Source: Celoporthe dispersa
Lineage: Eukaryota; Ascomycota; Sordariomycetes; Diaporthales; Cryphonectriaceae
DNA: 64,000 nt
Direction: 5' to 3'
Assembly: GCA_016584495.1 (NCBI GenBank)
Contig: WAID01000001.1
Coordinates: 1,612,001 to 1,676,000 of the forward strand
The translations under genes and the position numbers were made by a program. The notes beneath the pieces are model-generated. The model did not search any database, was not told the DNA's origin, and saw only the letters and a list, made by a program, of their open reading frames with translations. Below are positions 56,754 through 64,000 of the stretch, one piece after another (positions within the stretch are counted from its first letter, which is position 1; each line of letters opens with the position of its first letter).

Positions 56754-59700
56754 ACTGTTCTCCCAGCCACCTCTTGTTGCCGCGGTCTCCGCCGGTGCAG
56801 GCGTGCCGGCGCCGCGCTCTCAAGCCCAAAAGTCCCACCCCTTTCAAGCTTGATTAGGCTGCGAGCTAGCGGCTCGGTACCCTCTCTAACAGACCACCTC
56901 GGTGGCTGTCAGGACTTCTACGCGCCTGGCAGCAGCAGAGAATCTCATGTTTTTGAGGAGTTTTTGGGACACCAGGCCTGAGGCAGGCCGCTACAGCTCC
57001 CCGATCATCTCATTACACCGTGTTGCGGCGAACGCAGACGGGTGTCGCAACACAAGCAAAAGCCAACCCCCGGTGACTTAAGGCGCAGCTCAAAGTACCT
57101 GATACCTCACTGGCGATACCCCGCCAGCGATTCACACTCTTGCCCTCCTTGGGCTCATCAGCTCCTTTTCCTGCTCGTCCTTGTCCGTCCACACATGTCT
57201 GAGCACTGCTCCGGTGCCGGTGTCTGGATTGTCCGAGCGGATAGACCCTTTGGCTTACGAACCGACCTCAGCCTCCCTTGTGGCAGCGGGTGCAATCCCG
57301 GGCTGTATTCTTATCTCCTCGGGCCTCTTACCCATAATGTGGAAGGGAGTTATCGATCTCCGCGGTCATCGTCTTCAATCTTATTGTCCGAATGCCTTGG
57401 CTCCGACCTGGGTCTCCGTCTGGATGATCCTACACACGTTATCAAAAAGAAGGGTGGGAAAAAGTTATGAGACTTACAACGACTGTGGCGGATAGGGTTC
57501 CGTTCTCACTCGATCAGGTACAAATTCGGCGGTGGGGGCGTTTGGTAGTGTCTCTGGCGTGCATTGGATGAGTTGTTATGGTTAACCGAGATGGGCAGCA
57601 GGGCCAGGACGGAGAGGCTTAGGTACCACGCAAGAAGCGGCCAAGCCCCCTTTGAGTTTCTTCAGCTCCATGTTCGTCTTCTGTCTGCTCTTGTGAGCCT
57701 TTTGGACCCTGGGTCTGCAGAGAATCGATGCAATTTCCTAGGACCGAGGTTTAGTCCGTCCACGAGGACAGCAAACACAGATTGCTTTTTTCATTCACCG
57801 GTCTACCTCCTAACCTGCTTCCGCAGCTGATGCCCGGGCGTGATGATCACACCCGTTCCAAGGCTGTCATCCGATGCCTTGTGCCGCTGATAGCTGGCCG
57901 ACTCTCTGATCGCCATGGAAGGACATGTTATGCCCTCCGGTGTCTTTTTAGGACCCGATACAGGCCCCCAGACATCCCTGCCCACGGAGAATTCCAGGTC
58001 GAGATGGTGGTATGAGATGCGAGGCCAACTCATCTTGCAGGTCAGCCTTCCGAGAGAGGTTCAAGATGCTGGCCACCACCGCCACCACCAACACAGACGT
58101 GTGCGGGCCCCAGGCCGTGTGTGTCTGGCACGGGTCGGCTGCCTCCTGCACATGCAGGTAGGGCACAGCCAACTGCATATGCGGGCGGTCAGATGGGCCA
58201 AGCAAACATATCAACCAGCACTGACAACACGCGGCATCCATCTTCCGCCTGATCCTTTCCCCTCTCCTCTGCAGCATCCGGCGGCCTACCACCCAGCGCA
58301 GGAGTTGAATGGGTTGTGCCGTGCTGCGTCCGGGAGTCTGGCCACCGAGGCGCCTCAGCCCACCTCTGCTTTGTCGGTGTCGTGACCACACCTTGATCCC
58401 CCTGCAGAACAGGATCATTATGCTCAGGACTGCCCGCCCCAGCCCTTTTTTTTTTCTTCTTCTTCTTTCTTTCTTCCTCGCTTGTGGCTGCGTCATGAAG
58501 GGTCCTTCCTGGTCGAGTAGCTCGCCCCCGAGGTGCTGCTGCGTAGCAGCTCCCTTGGCCCCCCCCTTTTTTTTTTTTCCTTCTTCCCTTCTTTATCTTG
58601 TTCTTGTCCTCCCACAGCCTCTCTTGCCAGCTCGGGAGGATGAAGGTTACCGAGAAGGTGGTAGACCCCGCGCACCACGGCAAGGCCCGGCCGCCAGAAC
58701 AGGCCAGGTGGGTTGTCCAAGACTCGCCCTCCTCCCCCCCTGGCCCTGTCTTGTTCATTTTGCCCTCATTGATACCCAGCGGTCTTGTCTGGCCGCACGC
58801 ACAGCCTTATCGTTCCTTGTGCTCCCCCATCCCCCCTCTCTCTCCTCCCCGAACAAGATCGAAAAGAAAAGAGGGGAAAGACGAATTAACCCCCTTCCCG
58901 CCAGCCCAAGAATGCTATGGTCCTACCAGCCTCCTGCGTTAATAGTTTGGGTCCTCTCGGTACCATGCGGCCTGCTTGTGCGGTCCTTCGCCTCTCGGCT
59001 TTGATGTAGTAGAAAAACACACACACACACACACGCACACACATGCTGCTTCCCCAAGTACGATGGATCATTACTGCAGTCCTCGGCCTCCAGAGAGATT
59101 CCTCGCGAGCAGCAGAGACAATCCCTCCCCTCCCCTCCCGACCCCCCCTGCCTGGTTCATATATGGGGTGGTAATTTGTTTCTGGGATGCTGCCACCCAA
59201 GGATGTGATTGATGGGTGCATGTAATGGGGGAGGGAGGAGGGGGGTTACGTACGCCGGCCGGAGACTCTGGTGTATTCCCCAACTCGCTTGGGGATTTTT
59301 ATTCTTTGCAATTTTAATTTATGATGATGTACTTTTTTTTTTTTTTTTGATGCATCATTTTCACTGCAGGCACGGCACATTAGCGAGAAAGAAAAGGCCC
59401 AGCGTGGCGGTCTTTGGTTTGTTGGCCACGGGAGGGAGGTGTGGCATGCCTGCGTGCCGACCCCTCCCCCCAACCTCCTCTCTTCTGGTGGATGGGATAG
59501 GGTCTGCAGGAAAAGCCTGGCACGGGCTGGCGGCTGGCGCCGTGTCTATACTTTGTCGCCATGAACAGATCGGACGGTCGTCGGACGGATGGGGGATACT
59601 GGGTGTGGCTGAACCTGTCGGCTTTGGTTTGGGGGGGGGGGGGTTCTTCTCTGTGTGGGAAATCCGGGGTCCTGGTGGTCGTGGAGGGTGAGCGGTACAG

Positions 59701-60473
59701 CATCTATGAGCAGGAGAGAGATATATATATGGCTTGTCGTGGGTAGTACTTGGACTGGTGGGAAAGGATACCCGGCGGGGGAGACAGCTGGCTGCGGCTC
59801 TCCGGCATCCAGATTGTGGTCACCGACATCGAACCGGCTGTCTGGAGACCTCTGCGCGTCTTGCGAGCCGTCCGTCCTTGTCATGTCACGGGGCGAGAGT
59901 TTGCTGTGCGACTGGTGTGGTACATGATACAAATGAGATAATAAAAAAAAGGAGTTCTTGAGGCCCCTCTCCCTCTCTGCACGGGTGGGGGGGAGAAGGA
60001 ACCTCGGAATATACACAAAAGAGTCCAGGGCAGGCCGTAGAGAGCCACGGCACGCAGCTGGGACATTGCTCACGCCCCATCAGTGCAATGATGTGTGACG
60101 CAGCTGGTCGGAGGGAACAGAGCAGGCGGTGCGAAACCGTGGCAAGGCCAGTGCCCCGGCTCCCTGGAGCTCCATTGCCGTGTTCTATGCCCCAACAACC
60201 CTCCCTCTCTATACTCGGTAGCTTTTTTTTCCCCTCCTCTCTTTTTTCTTTTTTCTTTCTGGAGCGCGAACGTGATTTCGTCCGCCAGCTCTGAAGAGGA
60301 TAGTCTATGATGCCGAGCTGACCCCCCTTCCCTCCCACCGAGCATTATCTGAAATCACCCTCCCTCCCCCCCTTTCATCACACACGCTGGCCTCGGTTTT
60401 TTCTTTTTCTTTTTCTTTCCCTGAAGGCCTTGTCAGACTCTCCGCGCAGCGCATCCGGCAGGACCCCTATGAT
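56754..60473. other. Gene-poor spacer between convergent genes, 3.7 kb
   Basis: This separates the LaeA-like gene (plus) from ATP synthase subunit g (minus). No supported gene is seen; the frames at 57042-57495 and 58309-59004 lack domains and are crossed by frames on the other strand. Long T runs (58446-58455, 58567-58580, 59332-59349), a CA repeat and a G run (59629-59643) are present. Confidence 0.5.
59017..59041. repeat. CA dinucleotide microsatellite
   Basis: About twelve CA units, one interrupted by CG, lie in the spacer between convergent genes. Confidence 0.9.
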
Positions 60474-61435
60474 CTAGTGGTGGTGGGCCGTCTCGCCGTG
60501 GTATCCGACCAGCTTGAAGCGGCCGATCATCTCGCCGACGGTGAAGAAGCCGAGCACCTCGGCGAGCAGGACACCGCCGCCCACGACCTGTGCGCGCGAG
60601 ATGTTCTGGAGGCGCGAGACGGCTGATGAGGGGGTGGCTGCGGCGGCGGTGCTGGAGGCGGTCGACTGGAGGAGGGTGCCGGGGTTCTTAAGGGCGCTGA
60701 GGGCGCGGTTGAAGTAGCTCTGGAAGGTGGCGACGGAGCTGTGACGGGAGAAATGACTGTGGTCAGCTGCCTGCCTGTCTGTCTGTCTGTCGGAGAGGGA
60801 TCTCTTCCTCGTCTCGCCACGGGAGGGAGGAGACTTACGGAGGATCCATCTTCTGGCCCCTGAAGACGAGCTTGCCTAGCTCGAGACCGACCTTGCTGTA
60901 GTAGACGACGAAGGGGGCCTGGCCTGTTTTGGAGAAGGATAACACCGTTAGCAGACAATCCAGCACACACTTCTTCCCATCCCCCCTCTGAGCTCGAACG
61001 GCACCCCTTTTCTTCCTTTTCTTCCCCTTTTTCATTTCCATCTCCTTCCCCTTCTCTTTCTTCCTCTCTGCCTGTAACTCTCTGATCTTGCGAGACTCTC
61101 CTCTCTCTCTCTCTCTTTCACCCCTGAAAAAAAAAAAAAGAAAAGGTATAACACATACGCTCAACAAAGGCAATCAGCCTCCCCGTGCGGCCGCCCACCC
61201 TACCCAGGGCGCTCGAGACCCCCTTGGCGGCACCGGCGATCGCAGGCCCCGCGGCGGAGGTGACACGCGACAGGCCCTCGGCAGCCTTGGCTTTGTACTC
61301 GCTGGCGGCGTTCTTGGCGCCCTCGGCGGTCTTTTGTGCGGTCGAGGAGGCGGTGCTCTCGAGGCGGCGAGCGGCGATGCTCCGGAGGGGCTGCAGGGGC
61401 CGCCGGAGGAGCGGGCGTGCGAGGGCGGAGGACAT
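60474..61435 (-). CDS. ATP20: Mitochondrial ATP synthase subunit g
   Basis: Three exons (61435-61159, 60923-60839, 60738-60474; introns 235 and 100 nt) encode an intact 208-residue protein. The N-terminal 25-30 residues are Arg/Ala/Leu/Ser-rich without acidic residues (MSSALARPLLRRPLQPLRSI), a typical mitochondrial presequence. An Ala/Gly-rich linker follows. The conserved subunit g core is VYYSKVGLELGKLVFRGQKM then SVATFQSYFNRALSALKNPG. A single membrane helix near the C-terminus (VVGGGVLLAEVLGFFTVGEMIGRF) has the closely spaced glycines used for contacts between subunits e and g. Subunit g sits in the inner membrane Fo sector and supports dimerisation of the ATP synthase and cristae shape; it is not needed for catalysis. 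The protein is longer than the yeast one mainly because of the presequence and linker. It lies downstream of the Rad2 gene on the same strand. Confidence 0.92.
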
Positions 61436-62081
61436 CTTTTATTATTTCTTTTGGGGAGGAGTGGGTGTGTCGACGCGAGTGAGGATGATGGGGGGGGGGG
61501 AAAGAAAGAAAGAAGAAAAAAAAATCCCTCTGCTTTCTCTTTTCAAGAGTCCTCCGCTGGACGACGAGATGGTCTGGCCTCTCGATGTCGGGTTGGGATG
61601 GATGGGAGTGAAGGAGATAAAAAAAGGGGGTTCCTCTAAAGAGGAGAGAGAGAGAGGGAGAGAGCGAGAGAGAGGATTGGGTCGTGCGATGGGGTGAGGT
61701 CTGGTCGATGCCGCAAACTATCTCGATAACGGGGCGAGGGCGGACGCTGAGGCCAGGCGCGAGGTCAGCACCGGGAAAAAAATCCAATGGAGCTCGGGAG
61801 AGGTCGGGCTCGTGGCCATTCGCCAATCAGACCGCGGGGCTGGAGCTTGGGTGGGGCCACGAGATAGATTATGTAAGCCGAGGAGGTGTGTTGCTGGTCT
61901 TGGGTAATTTTTGGCAGGCGCAATCAACCTTTTCGTACATGACGATAGTGATACTGTTTATATACCCCCTTTACAATCTTGTGTCCAGAATGATGACAGC
62001 AGGTGACCAGCCAGCAGCTCCTGAACCGACTTTGCTGACCAGACAAGCACCCGGGAAAAGGACTGTGCAGCCAGGTGGTAA
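61436..62081. other. Intergenic region, ATP20 promoter
   Basis: About 650 nt lie between the start of ATP20 and the provisional end of the Rad2 gene, both minus strand. The stretch includes a G run (61491-61500), A runs and a GA-rich patch (61646-61675). It presumably contains the ATP20 promoter. No gene is seen. Confidence 0.6.
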
Positions 62082-64000
62082 TTATTCCATCTGGTTTTTT
62101 CCTTTCTGTTTTGTATAAAGCTCCCCAAAAAAAAAAAAAAAATACGCTTGTTTACATGCCATAACTTCAATGTTGGTCATGACAGATCTGTGCCTATGCC
62201 CTTCTGCCCTTTCCCTTTCCCTTTGCCCTTCCCCTTGCCTTCTTCCGTCGTCTGCCACTACCGCTCGCCTCTTTTCCATCCTCATCAACAGGCTCATCAT
62301 CATCATCATCATCACCACCGCCATCACGGTCATCGTCACTATCCGCCACAGCTGTGGCGAGCACCTGCGCTTCCGCCCGTCTGTACGCTTCCCGCTGGCC
62401 CTTGTCGAGCTGGGATTGGCCTCCTCCTCCTCCTCCTCCTCACCGCTCTTGTCGGCAGCCGGTAGGGTCCGCTTTCCCGTGCTCGCCCTCAGCTTGTCCA
62501 CGGCAGCCGCCATCCTCCTGCTCCCCTTGGCCTTCTGTCTGGGCGCGAAGACCTCCCTCGCGCCCACGCCCACGCTCCCCCTCAAAGTACCTCGTGATGT
62601 TGCTCTGCGTGCCCTCCATCTCCCTGCGGTTCATATCGCGGATCACCGGCACGAGCACCTCGTCCGTGCGCTCCTGTGACCAGCCGATGGTCGCCATCAG
62701 GAAGCGCCGCAGCCCGTCCAGGTCGGGCACCCCCCACTGGAACGCCTCCTGGTCGTGGTCCACGTCCGGCTTGAGGTAGGCCTCGTAGACGGCCGGGGAG
62801 GGGAAGCCCGTGGGGAGGAAGAGCTTCGCCGCGTTGCTCCTGCGGAACTTGCGCCGGAAGGCCGAGCCTAGGTCTGCCTCCCGAGGGCCGCCCGGGCTCG
62901 CCTGCACTTCGGCCCACCACTCCTTGAAGTGCACGAGACCCTCCCGCCCGGGGAACTCGGACAGGATCTCGACTGCGGTCACCGGGCCGATCCCGGGGAT
63001 GCCCTCCGTGTAGTCGGATCCCAGGAGGTGCGCGATGGAGATGAGCTGCTCGCGGGACAGCGAGAGGTCCCTCTCCAGGTCCGCGGCCAGGTAGCACTCC
63101 ACCAGCTTGTTGCTGTTGAACATGTTCTTGTACACGCGCGTGCCGCCAAAGAGGAAGATGTCCGAGTCGTCCGTCACGATCCCGTCCACCAGGCCGAGGG
63201 AGACAAGCTCGGCGCACTGTGCCTCGGCCTCCATGGGGGCTGTCATGTAGGGGATACCAAACAGGCGCAGCAGGGCCTGGCACTCCGTCACCATGATCTG
63301 GGTCACCTCGTCCGCGTCGCGCCTGTCTTTTCTTCTGCTGGCTGCGCAGCTGCCGCAGCTCGCGCTCGTACTCCTCCTGGTTCAGCTGTGCCGGCTTCTT
63401 GTTCAGCTCGCTCGCGAACCGTGCGTGCTCCTCGGCCTCCTCCGCCAGCTGGGCCATGAGCTGCTCATCTTCAGGGTCGCTGAACTCGTCGTACTCGCCG
63501 TCTGTGAACGGGTCCTCACCTTCAGGTGGTTCGGGCACTCCTGCCAGCCCCTCGATCCTTTCCTGTCCGGTTGCCGGTAGCGTTGGAGGCACGACATCCT
63601 CAAACTCCGGCTCTTCGGATCCTATTCGCTGTCCAGGTTCTGACGCAGCTTGCTCCGCGGTGTGGTCAGCCTGATCAGCCTGCTGTAGCTCCACGTCCTC
63701 AGATAATATGGGCTCTTCTGGATCTTGCCCGGTCCTGACCTGTGTCGTCGCGGGCTCTGCAGGACGCTCTACTGGTGGTATCTCGACATCCACAAACTCC
63801 GTCTCCGGAGAAGGTGAGCGCAACGGAGCCTCCCCGTGGAGGCCCGTCGATTTGCTTTGGCCATCTCCTATTGGGCTGGCGGCTCCTTGCAGGTCTGCGG
63901 GTGCTCCTCCGGCGCTAGCTGCAGTGACCTCGTCTGAAGGTAAAGACACTGCGTGAGGATAGCCCTTCGCCGTGGTTGGGACCTCTGGCTTCGCAGGTGG
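62082..64000 (-). CDS. RAD2: Rad2/XPG family DNA repair endonuclease, C-terminal part (two frameshifts)
   Basis: The frame is open to the right edge of the window, so the true start and N-terminal nuclease domain lie beyond 64000; a GTG at 63949 is only an internal codon. An acidic spacer comes first (63950-63360). The internal nuclease domain follows with TAPMEAEAQCAEL, the metal-binding Asp pair of VTDDSDIFLFG, and LLGSDYTEGIPGIGPVTAVEI, whose last part is the helix-two-turn-helix. After it, EGTQSNITRYF matches a PCNA-binding PIP box. Rad2/XPG makes the 3' incision in nucleotide excision repair and works with TFIIH. Two extra bases break the frame: an A in the run at 63328-63331 (just before ADEVTQIMVTECQALLRLF) and a G in the run at 62577-62581, after the PIP box. 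The last 80 codons, including a Met run from CAT repeats, look non-coding, so the real end is probably nearer 62350. Confidence 0.87.
62293..62317. repeat. CAT trinucleotide repeat
   Basis: Six to seven imperfect CAT/CAC units lie near the 3' end of the Rad2 gene. On the minus strand they read as a run of Met codons in the corrected frame, probably beyond the true stop or inside an unspliced segment. Confidence 0.8.

Overview
This window looks like nuclear DNA from a filamentous ascomycete (Pezizomycotina, most likely a Sordariomycete). The genes have short GT-AG introns of 43-138 nt (a few longer), G/C-rich third positions, CTAAC-type branch points and CT-rich leaders. Recognisable families include an Rng2-type IQGAP, a LaeA-like methyltransferase, an FCY2-type purine permease and ATP synthase subunit g. 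The class is inferred from protein similarity only; no species is claimed.

Layout: 3.0-4.2 kb (+) DUF1295 membrane protein; 4.6-5.5 kb (-) GFA/CENP-V zinc protein with a 33-nt microexon; 7.3-8.8 kb (-) acyltransferase-3 protein; 10.4-11.4 kb (-) 2EXR/F-box-like protein; 13.0-13.6 kb (-) unknown coiled-coil protein; 15.0-20.0 kb (-) IQGAP; 22.1-24.0 kb (+) IMP dehydrogenase; 24.6-26.3 kb (-) purine-cytosine permease; 30.8-31.1 kb (+) 60-residue small secreted cysteine protein; 32.9-34.0 kb (-) isochorismatase-family hydrolase; 34.6-37.0 kb (-) kelch-BTB protein; 38.0-39.9 kb (+) Cdc20; 41.1-42.2 kb (+) NmrA-like protein; 43.3-45.4 kb (+) TFIIA large subunit; 55.2-56.8 kb (+) LaeA-like methyltransferase; 60.5-61.4 kb (-) ATP synthase subunit g; 62.1-64.0 kb (-) Rad2/XPG nuclease, whose 5' part lies beyond the window. 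The 45.4-55.2 kb and 26.3-30.8 kb stretches are gene-poor without an obvious AT-rich RIP signature.

Most genes are unrelated housekeeping functions. Three contextual links stand out: IMP dehydrogenase and a purine permease lie tail to tail (de novo and salvage supply of guanine nucleotides); Cdc20 and a kelch-BTB protein are divergent across about 1 kb; and a LaeA-like gene sits beside the large gene-poor island with no biosynthetic cluster in view.

The strongest window-wide signal is technical. Six conserved genes, including the normally essential IMP dehydrogenase, carry 11 single-base frameshifts, nearly all at short homopolymer runs. Undoing each one gives an exact multiple of three for every gene complete in the window. 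Homopolymer-length sequence error is the simplest reading, so these are annotated as genes and not pseudogenes. The best candidates for undescribed biology are the small secreted cysteine protein at 30.8 kb, the coiled-coil gene at 13.6 kb and the motif-I-variant LaeA-like protein.
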